This document shows, piece by piece, positions 1 to 8,672 of a stretch of DNA of 64,000 bases. This stretch comes from SHVO01 sp050250575. GTDB taxonomy: Bacteria > Pseudomonadota > Alphaproteobacteria > Rhodospirillales > Rhodospirillaceae. A program made the position numbers and the translations under genes. The stretch is taken from positions 227,697 through 291,696 of the forward strand of contig JBFWOJ010000003.1 of assembly GCA_050250575.1 (NCBI GenBank), given 5' to 3'. A model generated the notes under the pieces. It was given only the letters and a program-made list of their open reading frames with translations, did not search any database and was not told where the DNA came from. The number at the start of each line of letters is the position of its first letter. Within the stretch, counting starts at the first letter, position 1.

Positions 1-1
1 A

Positions 2-916
2 AAGCCGGTGCAGGTGATCTGGTCGCGTGAGGAAGATATCCGTCACGATTACTATCGCCCGATCTCGGCGGCGAAGTTCAAGGCGGGTTTCGATGCCGCC
101 GGCAATGCGATTGCCTGGGACACGCGCATCGCCGGGCACTCGATCATGGCAACGGCGAATCCCGAAGCGCTCAAGAAGGGCCCGGACCTCGGCTTCCTCG
201 TGTGCTTCACCGACAACCCTTACGACGTACCGAACCGCCGCGTCGATTTCGGCATGCGCAATTCGCACGTGCCCGTCGGGTACTGGCGTTCGGTGAACCA
301 TTCGCAGAACGGCTACTTCCGCGAATGTTTCGTCGACGAGATGGCGGAAGCCGCGGGCGCGGATCCTTACGAGTTCCGCCGCAAACTTCTGGGCAAGGCG
401 CCGAAGCAGCTCGCGGTGCTGGACGCCGCGGCGAAAGCGGCCGGCTGGGGCCGGTCGTTGCCGCAAGGCGTGTTCCAGGGCATTGCGCAGGTGGACGGCT
501 ATGGCAGTTTCGTCGCGAGCGTCGTCGAGGCTTCGGTGCGGCCGGACGGCCACCCGAAGGTGCATCGCGTGGTGACGGCCATCGATTGCGGTCACGTCGT
601 GAACCCCGACACGGTCAAGGCCCAGACCGAAGGCGCCGTCGCTTGGGCGCTGAGCGCGGCGCTATATGGTGAGATCACCATCCGCAACGGCGGCGTCGAG
701 CAGGGCAACTATCACGACTATCCGATGGTGAAGATGGCCGAGATGCCGCTGGTGGAGACCGTGCTGGTGCCGTCCTATGACTTCTGGGGCGGCGTCGGCG
801 AGCCGGGCGCTCCGCCGGTCACGCCCGCCTTGCTCAATGCCATGTACAAGGCCACAGGCCGGCGCATCCGCAATCTGCCGATCGTGAAGGACAGCCAGCC
901 GCGCTCGGCCGATTAG
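2..916 (+). CDS. Xanthine dehydrogenase/aldehyde oxidase family molybdopterin-binding subunit, C-terminal part (5' end outside window)
   Basis: The reading frame is open from the first bases, so this is the 3' end of a longer gene; the internal GTG at 8 is not a likely start. The first residues (KPVQVIWSREEDIRHDYYRP) are the conserved string of the large subunit of isoquinoline 1-oxidoreductase-like and aldehyde oxidase-like enzymes. Near the C-terminus, GGVGEPGAPP carries the glutamate that in this family acts as the catalytic base beside the molybdenum. Such subunits oxidise aldehydes or N-heterocycles, usually with a 2Fe-2S subunit encoded next to them (expected left of the window). It ends 14 bases before the convergent hemJ. 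Substrate cannot be read from the sequence. Confidence 0.9.
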   Translation, partial: KPVQVIWSREEDIRHDYYRPISAAKFKAGFDAAGNAIAWDTRIAGHSIMATANPEALKKGPDLGFLVCFTDNPYDVPNRRVDFGMRNSHVPVGYWRSVNHSQNGYFRECFVDEMAEAAGADPYEFRRKLLGKAPKQLAVLDAAAKAAGWGRSLPQGVFQGIAQVDGYGSFVASVVEASVRPDGHPKVHRVVTAIDCGHVVNPDTVKAQTEGAVAWALSAALYGEITIRNGGVEQGNYHDYPMVKMAEMPLVETVLVPSYDFWGGVGEPGAPPVTPALLNAMYKATGRRIRNLPIVKDSQPRSAD

Positions 917-930
917 CCGATCGCGGCCGG

Positions 931-1365
931 TTAGAACGGCTTCAGGACGACCATGATCACGATTCCGATCATGAACACGGCCGGAAGCTCGTTGGCGATG
1001 CGGTAATACCTGGCGGAACGGGTGTTGGCGTCGGCGGCAAAGTCCTTCGTCCAGCGCTCCATGCGGCCGTGCATGAATCCGAGGCCCGCGACGAAGGCGA
1101 GCTTGACGTAGATCCAAGCCTGCGACCAATCGACCGGGCTTTGGGGCAGGAACAGGATGGCGATGCCGAAGATCACCGTAGCCGCCGCCGCGGGACGCAT
1201 GATGATGCGGAGCAGCCGTTGTTCCATGCCCTTCAGCATCTCCGAGGCTTGGGACCCCGGCGCGAGCCCGACGTGGTTGACGAACAGGCGCGGGAGATAA
1301 AGAAGGCCCGCCATCCAGGCGATGACGGAAATGATGTGCAGCGCCTTGATCCAGAAAAAGAGCAT
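931..1365 (-). CDS. hemJ: Protoporphyrinogen IX oxidase, HemJ type (membrane protein)
   Basis: A 144-residue integral membrane protein with about four hydrophobic segments. The N-terminus FFWIKALHIISVIAWMAG, with the conserved His10, and the later WIYVKLAFVAGLGFMHG segment are typical of the HemJ (UPF0093) family, which oxidises protoporphyrinogen IX to protoporphyrin IX in many proteobacteria lacking HemG or HemY. It is the last gene of the heme operon, 21 bases after hemF, which supports a pathway role over a generic CopD-like protein. No clear terminator lies in the 14 bases before the convergent oxidase gene. Confidence 0.9.
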   Translation of the reverse strand: MLFFWIKALHIISVIAWMAGLLYLPRLFVNHVGLAPGSQASEMLKGMEQRLLRIIMRPAAAATVIFGIAILFLPQSPVDWSQAWIYVKLAFVAGLGFMHGRMERWTKDFAADANTRSARYYRIANELPAVFMIGIVIMVVLKPF

Positions 1366-1386
1366 TGTCGATCCCCTGCCCCGGGC

Positions 1387-2226
1387 TTAGGGCCATTTAG
1401 CCACTGGCGGCATGCTCATAAGATACGCGTCGGGATTGGCATCGGTGGCAAAGCCGAACTTCGTGCCCCGGTCGTAGACCAGGTTGAACTCCACATAACG
1501 GCCGCGTTTCACAAGCTGTTTGTCTTTGTCGGCTTCGGTGAAGGGCATGTCCTTCCGCCGCGCGACGATCCTGGGATAGACCTCGAGGAATGCCGCGCCG
1601 ACGTCGCGCAGGAAGGCAAAGTCCTTCTCGCGATCTCCGCTGTCAAGGTCGTCGAAAAAGATGCCGCCCACACCCCGCGGCTCCTTCCGGTGCGGCAGAT
1701 AGAAATAGCGGTCGCACCATTCCTTGTATTCCTGGTAGGCGCCCGGGCGATAATTGTCGCAGGCCGCTTTCAGCGCGGCATGGAAATCCGCAGTGTCCTC
1801 GTCGAACGGGAAAGTCGGCGTCAGGTCAGAGCCGCCGCCGAACCACATTTTGCTCGTCTGCATGAACCGGAGATTCATGTGTACGGTCGGCGTGAAAGGA
1901 TTCGACATATGGCTGACGAGGGAAATGCCGCTGGCGACGAATGCGCCGCCGGACTCTCTTGCCCCTTGAACCTGCGCCTTGCCCTGATCGGACAGCTTGC
2001 CCCAGACGTGGCTGACATTCACGCCGACCTTTTCGAATACTGCGCCGTGCATGACCCGCATGCGTCCGCCGCCTTTCAGGCGATGATCGGGACCGCGCTC
2101 CCATTCGGTCTGCTCGAATTTCGCGGCCGGTTCGAACGCCTCAAAGCTTGCGCAGATGCGATCCTGCAGGCCGCGAAAAAAGGAGACCGCGTCGGCGATG
2201 AATTCTTCGGACATAGCGGCGCTCAT
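1387..2226 (-). CDS. hemF: Oxygen-dependent coproporphyrinogen III oxidase
   Basis: A 279-residue soluble enzyme, slightly shorter than the usual ~300. Recognisable HemF strings are GGGRMRVMHGAVFEKVGVN, MHMNLRFMQ-like (here VHMNLRFMQTSKMWFGGGSDLTP) and YVEFNLVYDRGTKFG. It oxidatively decarboxylates coproporphyrinogen III to protoporphyrinogen IX using O2, so this branch of heme synthesis is aerobic. Its ATG overlaps the hemE stop codon by four bases (ATGA, 2223-2226), indicating translational coupling. No HemN gene is present in the window. Confidence 0.95.
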   Translation of the reverse strand: MSAAMSEEFIADAVSFFRGLQDRICASFEAFEPAAKFEQTEWERGPDHRLKGGGRMRVMHGAVFEKVGVNVSHVWGKLSDQGKAQVQGARESGGAFVASGISLVSHMSNPFTPTVHMNLRFMQTSKMWFGGGSDLTPTFPFDEDTADFHAALKAACDNYRPGAYQEYKEWCDRYFYLPHRKEPRGVGGIFFDDLDSGDREKDFAFLRDVGAAFLEVYPRIVARRKDMPFTEADKDKQLVKRGRYVEFNLVYDRGTKFGFATDANPDAYLMSMPPVAKWP

Positions 2227-3257
2227 TTTGAGGTCCGCTCGTGGACATAGTCGACGACGCGTTTGACGGCGTCGGGATCGACCTCGGGCCAGATGCCATG
2301 GCCGAGGTTGAAGATATGCCCCGGCGCCGGTCCAGCGTCGCTGAGCACTTCATCAACCCGTTTTTCGAGGGTTGCCTTTGGCGCAAACAGCACCGCGGGG
2401 TCGAGATTGCCCTGGATGGCCTTGCCGGGGAGAAGCTTGCGCGCCCCGGCGAGCGGTACCCGCCAATCGAGGCCGACGACATCGACTGGCAGTTCGGAAA
2501 TGATGTCCAGCATGGTGCCGCAGTTGTTGGCGAAGTAGATCAGCGGCACGTCGAGGTCCTTGAGCCCCTCGAAGATGCGTTTGACCGGGGGCAAGGCGAT
2601 GTGACGGAAATCATACGGCCCTAACAGGCCACCCCAGGATTCGAACAGCATCAGCGCCTGCGCGCCGGCGGCCGCCTGCGCCCGCAGGTAGACGATCATC
2701 GCCTGGGCGAGGCGATCGAGCAGACGGGCCGAGACCTCCGGTTGCGCATGCAGAAACGCCCGCGGCACCGAAAATTCTTTCGAAGGCTTGCCGGCGACGA
2801 GATAAGCGAACAGCGTGAACGGCGAGCCGGCGAAACCAATCAAGGGCACGTGCGCCGGGAGGTTGGCCCGCGTCAGGCGGATCGCTTCCATGACGAAGGG
2901 CACGTCGCGCTGAGGTTCCAGCGCGCGCATCTCCTCCACCTGCTTCATCGTCCGGATCGGCTGGGCGATCACCGGGCCGGGCGCGTAATCGAGATCAATA
3001 CCCATGCCCTCGAGCGGCACCATGATGTCGGAAAAGATGATCGACGCGTCGAAAGCGAAGCGGCGGATCGGCTGCAGCGTGACCTCCGCCGCGAGGTCGG
3101 GCGTTCGCGTCAGCGCCGCGAAGTCCACCTTGGCGCGCACGGCGCGGTATTCGGGCAGGTAGCGGCCGGCCTGGCGCATGACCCAAACCGGCGTGTGGGA
3201 CACGGGTTGGCGGCGGCAGGCGGCGAGAAACGGCGGAAGCGAAGGCTTATCAGTCAC
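2223..3257 (-). CDS. hemE: Uroporphyrinogen decarboxylase
   Basis: A 344-residue protein of normal length. The family signature WVMRQAGRYLPEYR lies at residues 25-38, with Arg28 and Arg32 at the substrate pocket; GFAGSPFTLF follows in the middle and GLDWRVPL near residue 245. It removes the four acetate carboxyls of uroporphyrinogen III to give coproporphyrinogen III. The start is GTG at 3257, supported by AAGGAAG eight bases upstream; hemC ends 13 bases upstream. The four-base overlap with hemF makes it a central part of the heme operon. Confidence 0.96.
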   Translation of the reverse strand: MTDKPSLPPFLAACRRQPVSHTPVWVMRQAGRYLPEYRAVRAKVDFAALTRTPDLAAEVTLQPIRRFAFDASIIFSDIMVPLEGMGIDLDYAPGPVIAQPIRTMKQVEEMRALEPQRDVPFVMEAIRLTRANLPAHVPLIGFAGSPFTLFAYLVAGKPSKEFSVPRAFLHAQPEVSARLLDRLAQAMIVYLRAQAAAGAQALMLFESWGGLLGPYDFRHIALPPVKRIFEGLKDLDVPLIYFANNCGTMLDIISELPVDVVGLDWRVPLAGARKLLPGKAIQGNLDPAVLFAPKATLEKRVDEVLSDAGPAPGHIFNLGHGIWPEVDPDAVKRVVDYVHERTSK

Positions 3258-3270
3258 GGGCGGAACTTCC

Positions 3271-4218
3271 TTAAGGAGCGGATACGGTGGCGGCCATGCG
3301 CCGCGCGTGAGCTTGGGCGAGAACAGCGTCCCCGCCTTTTGAGATGAAATCCCCGGCCGCGGCGAGTCCGAGCGCCATGGGGTCGGTCGCGGCGGCGGCG
3401 CGGGTCACCGAAACGAAGTCGGAACCGTCGAGATTGCATGCGGCGGCGTAGAGCGAAAGCGTCGCGCCGTTCACGGTGGCCAGCACGCCGAGCGGGACCT
3501 GGCAGCCGCCTTCGAGCCGCCCCAACATCGCGCGTTCGGCTTCGACCGCGGCCCGGGTGGCGCCATGATCGAGCGGCCGCAGCCAGCGCAGCGTCTCGTG
3601 GTCGTCGGCACGGGCACAGACGGCAATGGCGCCCTGGGCCGCGGCATTGGGGAACAGCTCCGTTTCGAGCCGTTGGGTGATGCGATTGTCGAGCCCGAGC
3701 CGCTTCAAGCCGGCGGTGGCGAGGATGATGGCGTCGTACTCGCCCTCGTCGAGCTTGCGGATGCGGGTCGGAACATTGCCGCGCAGCTCCACCTGCTTAA
3801 GGTCGGGCCGGGCCTTGGCCAGGAACGCCTTGCGGCGCAGGCTCGACGTGCCGATCCGTGCGCCGCTCGGCAGCTTCCGGAAATCGAGGCCGTTGCGCGA
3901 GATCAGCGCGTCCCGCGGATCTTCGCGCTCGAGCACGGCGGCAAGGGACGTGCCTTCCGTCATGGCCGTGGCGAGATCCTTGAGGCTGTGGACGACGAGA
4001 TCGACCTCCTTGTCGAGGAGCGCGCGGTCGAGCTCGGCGGTGAAAAAACCCTTCCCTTCCGTGGACCACAGCGGAACGTCCGTCTGCAGATCGCCGCGGG
4101 TCTTGATGATGACAAGCTCGACGGCGGGGGCGCCGGGGATCAGGCGAATGAGGCGTTTCACCTCCTCCGACTGCCACAACGCGAGCGCCGAACCACGCGT
4201 CCCGATACGCAAGCTCAT
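3271..4218 (-). CDS. hemC: Hydroxymethylbilane synthase (porphobilinogen deaminase)
   Basis: A 315-residue protein. RIGTRGSALALWQ at the N-terminus, TRGDLQTDVPL, VHSLKDLAT and GTSSLRRKA are family landmarks. Cys239 in LEGGCQVPLG is the attachment site of the dipyrromethane cofactor. It condenses four porphobilinogens to hydroxymethylbilane. Its ATG overlaps the stop of the response regulator gene by four bases (ATGA at 4215-4218), so it is coupled to a signalling gene. Uroporphyrinogen III synthase (hemD), often next to hemC, is not found here: only 13 bases separate hemC from hemE. Confidence 0.96.
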   Translation of the reverse strand: MSLRIGTRGSALALWQSEEVKRLIRLIPGAPAVELVIIKTRGDLQTDVPLWSTEGKGFFTAELDRALLDKEVDLVVHSLKDLATAMTEGTSLAAVLEREDPRDALISRNGLDFRKLPSGARIGTSSLRRKAFLAKARPDLKQVELRGNVPTRIRKLDEGEYDAIILATAGLKRLGLDNRITQRLETELFPNAAAQGAIAVCARADDHETLRWLRPLDHGATRAAVEAERAMLGRLEGGCQVPLGVLATVNGATLSLYAAACNLDGSDFVSVTRAAAATDPMALGLAAAGDFISKGGDAVLAQAHARRMAATVSAP

Positions 4219-4940
4219 GCGGCCTCTCCTTCGGGCAGGAAGCGATAACCGACCCCGCGCACGGTCAGAAAGTGCTTGGGCTCATGGGGGGCGCGCTCAA
4301 AGATCTTGCGCAGGCGGAGGATGAAATTGTCGACGGTGCGCGTGGACGGAAACACTTCGTAGCCCCAGACTTTTTCGAGGAGGTCGTCCCGCGCCACCAC
4401 GTCACCCGGATGCTCGGCGAGGACTTTGAGGATCATCGCTTCCTTTTCCGTCAGATCATGGAATGAACCGTCCCACGACCTGGCGCGGAAGGTGCGGAAA
4501 TTCACTTCGTTGCCGGCAAAGCGGAGCACGCCGCCGGATGCCGGTTTATTCATGGACTGCTTGTACCAATCCCAGCGCCGCAGGATCGCCTTCACCCGGA
4601 GCAGGAACTCGTCGAGGTGGAAAGGCTTGGTCAGGTAGTCGTCGCCGCCCGCCTCCAATCCGCGGACTCGGTCCTGAGGATCGCCGCGGGCGGTGAGGAA
4701 AAGAACGGGGGTATTCTTGCCCGCCTGACGCAGCTCGCTGCAGACCGAGAAGCCGTCCAACTGCGGCAGCATGACGTCCAGGATCAACAGGTCGTAGTCG
4801 GACGCGAGCGCTTGGATGAGACCGGCGCGCCCGTCATGCGCGGTATCAGCGGCATAACCCTCGGCGCGCATATTCTCGGCCATGCCTTCGGCGAGGTGAA
4901 GATCATCTTCAACGACAAGGATGCGGTGCCCGTCGCTCAT
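4215..4940 (-). CDS. OmpR-family response regulator inside the heme operon
   Basis: A 241-residue two-domain regulator. The receiver (about 5-120) has the acidic pair EDD, the phospho-acceptor Asp55 in LLILDVMLP and the switch-lysine region LTKPFHLDEF. The C-terminal winged helix contains TEKEAMILKVLAEHPG and SRTVDNFILRLRKI-like sequence (here STRTVDNFILRLRK). I chose ATG 4940 over an upstream in-frame start because it overlaps the kinase stop codon by four bases (ATGA at 4937-4940). The gene overlaps hemC the same way. Position suggests a transcription factor tied to heme synthesis; the signal is unknown. Confidence 0.93.
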   Translation of the reverse strand: MSDGHRILVVEDDLHLAEGMAENMRAEGYAADTAHDGRAGLIQALASDYDLLILDVMLPQLDGFSVCSELRQAGKNTPVLFLTARGDPQDRVRGLEAGGDDYLTKPFHLDEFLLRVKAILRRWDWYKQSMNKPASGGVLRFAGNEVNFRTFRARSWDGSFHDLTEKEAMILKVLAEHPGDVVARDDLLEKVWGYEVFPSTRTVDNFILRLRKIFERAPHEPKHFLTVRGVGYRFLPEGEAA

Positions 4941-6040
4941 GCCGCATCCTGCGTCACTGCCGACGGCCACGTGACGGTGAAGGTCGCGCCTTTGCCGGGC
5001 CCCTCGCTGTAGGCTTTGGCTTCGCCGTTCTCGAAATGCATGAAGCGCCGCACGATGTAGAGGCCGAGGCCGGTACCGGCGGCGTCGCGGCCGCCGGTGG
5101 TCTCCAGGCGCACGAACTTCTCGAACAGGCGTTCGGCGTCCGCCGGCGCGAACCCGACGCCTGTATCCTTGACCGAGAGCTCGACCGCGCTGCCGATCCG
5201 TCGGCCCGCAATCGCGACGGTTCCGCCCTTCATGGGCGCGACGGCGGCAATGGCGTTGTCGACGAGATTGCGCAAAACGCCGTCGGTCGCGACCGGGTCG
5301 GCGAAAACGTCGAGATCGGCGGGAATATCGACCGTAAAAGCGACGTTCTCGCGCCGGGAAATCTCCTCGACATTGGCGAGCACATGGCGCACCGCTTCGG
5401 CGACGCCGATGCGTTCGCGGTTCAGCTGCACGCGGCCGCGATCGAGCCGCGCGCTGTCGAGGATCTTGGCGACCATATTCTCCATGCGACGCAGGTCGTC
5501 GAGCATGCGTTGCGACAGCTGTTGAAACCGCTCGGGCGACAGCTGGCGGCGCAACATGGTCTCGAGGGAGAGCTGCAAGCTGGCAAGCGGCGTCTTGAAC
5601 TGGTGCGACACCATGGCGAGGAAATTGTCCTGCTTGCGGCGCACCTCCGCCTCACCCGCAAGACCGCGCCAGAGAACGGCAATGCCGGCCGCGAGCACGA
5701 CGAGGAAGAAGCCGCTTTCCCACGTGTATTGGCTGATGCGGCTGCGTTGGGATTCATTGAGATCGGCAATGGCCTCGGGTCTCACAGAGACCTCTTCGCC
5801 GGCGACGATGAGGTGCGGGAAGATGCTCATAATCTCCGCGGCGCCGACACCCGCGGCTTCAAGGCGCTGTCCGGCGGCGACGTCGTAGGTGTAGAGCGTG
5901 CGCACGTGGTGCGTACGGTCCTGGACGTAGGACCGTTGGTCGACAAGCCACCACACCACCTGGGCCACGGAAAAGACCTGCAGCGCGATCATGACGATGT
6001 GCAGGAAGCGGACGGGATCTGACCGGAAGGGATGGGCCAT
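4937..6040 (-). CDS. Membrane sensor histidine kinase inside the heme operon
   Basis: A 367-residue kinase. A first membrane helix (about 13-33), a roughly 75-residue outer segment without an obvious named domain and a second helix (about 108-126) precede the HisKA domain, with His146 in MVSHQFKTPLASL. The ATPase domain has the N box LRNLVDNAIAAV, DTGVGF and GTGLGLYIV. It should phosphorylate the regulator encoded immediately downstream, with which it shares a four-base overlap. It lies 21 bases after hemL. The short sensor loop and lack of a PAS or heme-binding domain leave the stimulus open. Confidence 0.93.
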   Translation of the reverse strand: MAHPFRSDPVRFLHIVMIALQVFSVAQVVWWLVDQRSYVQDRTHHVRTLYTYDVAAGQRLEAAGVGAAEIMSIFPHLIVAGEEVSVRPEAIADLNESQRSRISQYTWESGFFLVVLAAGIAVLWRGLAGEAEVRRKQDNFLAMVSHQFKTPLASLQLSLETMLRRQLSPERFQQLSQRMLDDLRRMENMVAKILDSARLDRGRVQLNRERIGVAEAVRHVLANVEEISRRENVAFTVDIPADLDVFADPVATDGVLRNLVDNAIAAVAPMKGGTVAIAGRRIGSAVELSVKDTGVGFAPADAERLFEKFVRLETTGGRDAAGTGLGLYIVRRFMHFENGEAKAYSEGPGKGATFTVTWPSAVTQDAA

Positions 6041-6061
6041 GGCTTGTGTTCCTTGGTCCGC

Positions 6062-7351
6062 TTAGCGCGGAAGGGTCGCTATCACCTCGGCCAAGCCCGC
6101 CACGAAGGTATCGATGTCCTTCTCCGTATGCGCCGCCGACAGGAAGCCGACTTCGTAGGCCGAGGGTGCAATGTAGATACCCTTGTCGAGCAGCGCCTGG
6201 AAGAGCGGTGCAAAGCGCGCACCGGCGGCGCCGTCGACGGCCTCGGCGGACCGCGGCGGTTCGCCGTCCTGGAACGAGAGCCAGAAAATCGAGCCGATGC
6301 GCGAAAAGCCGATCTTCCGGCCGCTCTCTTTCAACACGTTCGTGGCTTTGGTTTCCAGCACGGCCCCCAGTTCGTCAAGCTTGGCGATGACGCCGTCGCG
6401 CTCGAGGATCCGCAAGGTGGCAAGGCCCGCCGCCATAGCCACGGGATTTCCGGACAGGGTGCCCGCCTGGTAGACCGGGCCTTCGGGGGCGATGTTCGCC
6501 ATGAGCTGGCGCGTACCGCCGTAGGCCCCCACCGGCAGCCCGCCGCCGATGACCTTGCCGAAGGTCGCAAGGTCCGGCGTGATGCCGTAGTAAGCCGCGG
6601 CGCACCCTTTGGGCACACGGAAACCCGAGATCACCTCGTCAAAGATGAGCAGCGCGCCATGTTGCTTGGTGAGGGCCCGCAGCCTGTGGAGAAATTCCGG
6701 GCGCTGCAGGAGGAGCCCGTTGTTCGCGGGCACCGGCTCGATGATCACGGCGGCGATCCTCGCGCCTTCGGCCGCGAACAAGGCCTCAAGCTTCGCATCG
6801 TCGTCGAGAGGCAGGACGCGCGTGAGGGCGGCGAAATCGCGCGGCACGCCGGCCGACGACGGTTGACCGGCGGTCACGAGACCTGAGCCCGCCGCGACCA
6901 GGAGATGGTCGGCGTGACCGTGGTAGCAGCCCGAGAACTTGACAACGAGGTCACGTCCCGTGGCGCCGCGGGCAAGGCGGATCGCGCTCATGGTCGCTTC
7001 GGTGCCCGAGGACACGAAACGTACCTGCTCGAGGCCCGGATAGGCAGCGACCACGCGCTCGGCGAGCTCGACTTCGCCGCGGCACGGCGCACCGTAGGTC
7101 GTTCCCAGCGCCGCGGCTTTTTGGACCGCGGTGACGACCTCGAGCGGCGCATGACCGAGAATGAGCGGGCCCCAGGAGCCGACAAAATCGAGATAGCGCT
7201 TGCCGTCCTCGTCGGTGACATAGGCGCCTTCCCCCTTGGCGATGAATCGCGGCGTACCGCCGACGGAGCGGAACGCGCGGACGGGGGAATTCACGCCGCC
7301 CGGGATGAAGCGGCGCGCGCGCTCGAACAGCGCAGTGTTGGTGTCGGTCAC
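6062..7351 (-). CDS. hemL: Glutamate-1-semialdehyde 2,1-aminomutase
   Basis: A 429-residue PLP enzyme of the expected length. Landmarks are IPGGVNSPVRAF, SSGTEATMSAIRLAR, LIFDEVISGFRV and TFGKVIGGGLPVGAYGG, where Lys266 should bind PLP. It converts glutamate-1-semialdehyde to 5-aminolevulinate, the second step of the C5 pathway. The start is GTG, directly following the TAA of hemA; AAGGAG lies nine bases upstream, inside the hemA end. Adjacent hemA and hemL mean ALA is made from glutamyl-tRNA. Confidence 0.95.
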   Translation of the reverse strand: MTDTNTALFERARRFIPGGVNSPVRAFRSVGGTPRFIAKGEGAYVTDEDGKRYLDFVGSWGPLILGHAPLEVVTAVQKAAALGTTYGAPCRGEVELAERVVAAYPGLEQVRFVSSGTEATMSAIRLARGATGRDLVVKFSGCYHGHADHLLVAAGSGLVTAGQPSSAGVPRDFAALTRVLPLDDDAKLEALFAAEGARIAAVIIEPVPANNGLLLQRPEFLHRLRALTKQHGALLIFDEVISGFRVPKGCAAAYYGITPDLATFGKVIGGGLPVGAYGGTRQLMANIAPEGPVYQAGTLSGNPVAMAAGLATLRILERDGVIAKLDELGAVLETKATNVLKESGRKIGFSRIGSIFWLSFQDGEPPRSAEAVDGAAGARFAPLFQALLDKGIYIAPSAYEVGFLSAAHTEKDIDTFVAGLAEVIATLPR

Positions 7352-8641
7352 TTAAGTCTTCTCCTTGTTGAGGGGATGGCGGGCGGATTCACCGTGGAGC
7401 GCATCCTGCACGCCGCGCAGGTAGGCCTGTACCGCGGCGGGTCCTGATTCGGTTGCGAGGGCCCGCAAACCCTTGAGCGGCGCATGGGCGAGACGGCGTG
7501 CGAAGGCTTCGGCCCAGCGCCGCAACCCCTCTTCCGTCGCGTCGGACTTCGGCAGGCGGCGCAGGCTTTCGACGGCCGCGCGCTGATACTGCATAGTGAG
7601 GTCCTGGATGAGGGAGGATGCCTCGCGGATGGCGTACTCGCCGCGCAGCCGCTCAAGATGATCGTCGATGACGAGCCGCGCCGAGGCCAGCTCGCGCAGC
7701 CGTTCGCTCCGCCCGAGCGCCGCGTCGGTAATGACCGCATCCATGCCGAGACGGGTGAGACCGGCGATCAGGCCCGCGGCGGGATCGACGTTCGGCGGCA
7801 CACCGAGATCGACGACCAGCGTGCCGCTCTCAGGCGCGGCGGCGGCAATACGGGCCGCGACGGTGAGGTCGATGACCGGCTCGGCGCCGCCGACAGCCGT
7901 GATGACGACGTCGATCGCGCCGGGCTCAGTCAGGAATTGATCGAGCGGCCGCGCCGCACCGTGCAACTCGGCAGCAAGCTCCTGCGCGGTCTCGAACGTG
8001 CGGTTGACAACGGTGACCGGAAGGCCTTGGGCGGCCAACGCGCGCCCGGCGGTGCGCGTCATCGGAGAAATGCCGACCAGCGCGACCCGACCCCGAGCGC
8101 CATCGACATGCTCGAGCGCGCGCTTCACCGCATAGTCGGCGAGCGATTCTACATTCACCGCGCCGGCGATCTCCTTATGCACGTCTTGCGCCGCGCGTAG
8201 CGCCTCGGCAAACAGATAATCGAGCTGCGCACCGCAAGTGCCGGCGGACTTGGCGATACTCCAGGCCTGGCGGACTTGATTGTAGATTTCACGCTCGCCG
8301 GCTTGCGCGGAGTCGAGCCCCGCCGCCACCAGAAAGAGATGCTCGGCCGCACCCTCGCCGGTCCAGGCGCGGAACACCTGTCGGACGTCGGCATTCTCGA
8401 GCGCGCCGGCAAAAACCTCCCCCAAGGCGTCGCGGCATGCCTGTACCGCCAAGCCGTCGTCGCCGGCGAGAACGAACTCGATCCGGTTGCAGGTCCCGAT
8501 GTAGGCGAGTTCGGGCACGCCCAGCCGCGCGGCGAGCGCGCGCAGGCGTTCCTCGATCTCGCCCTTGGGCCAGGCGAGTTGACCGATCCGGTCCACCCCG
8601 GCGGACTTATAGGAGGCGCCGATGAGCGCAAACTGATCCAT
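7352..8641 (-). CDS. hemA: Glutamyl-tRNA reductase
   Basis: A 429-residue protein. FALIGASYKSA aligns with the family's N-terminal GxNHKTA region; Cys51 in YIGTCNRIEFVL is the catalytic nucleophile that takes the glutamyl group from tRNA. LVAAGLDSAQAGEREIYNQV corresponds to the conserved GLDSxxxGExQIxxQV. A Rossmann NADPH domain and a C-terminal helical dimerisation region follow. I prefer ATG 8641 for the alignment; an in-frame GTG at 8656 is possible and neither has a strong Shine-Dalgarno sequence. It is the first gene of the eight-gene heme operon and commits carbon to the C5 pathway. Confidence 0.94.
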   Translation of the reverse strand: MDQFALIGASYKSAGVDRIGQLAWPKGEIEERLRALAARLGVPELAYIGTCNRIEFVLAGDDGLAVQACRDALGEVFAGALENADVRQVFRAWTGEGAAEHLFLVAAGLDSAQAGEREIYNQVRQAWSIAKSAGTCGAQLDYLFAEALRAAQDVHKEIAGAVNVESLADYAVKRALEHVDGARGRVALVGISPMTRTAGRALAAQGLPVTVVNRTFETAQELAAELHGAARPLDQFLTEPGAIDVVITAVGGAEPVIDLTVAARIAAAAPESGTLVVDLGVPPNVDPAAGLIAGLTRLGMDAVITDAALGRSERLRELASARLVIDDHLERLRGEYAIREASSLIQDLTMQYQRAAVESLRRLPKSDATEEGLRRWAEAFARRLAHAPLKGLRALATESGPAAVQAYLRGVQDALHGESARHPLNKEKT

Positions 8642-8672
8642 AAGGCCAGATAGCACGGCCTCATGGGAGGTA

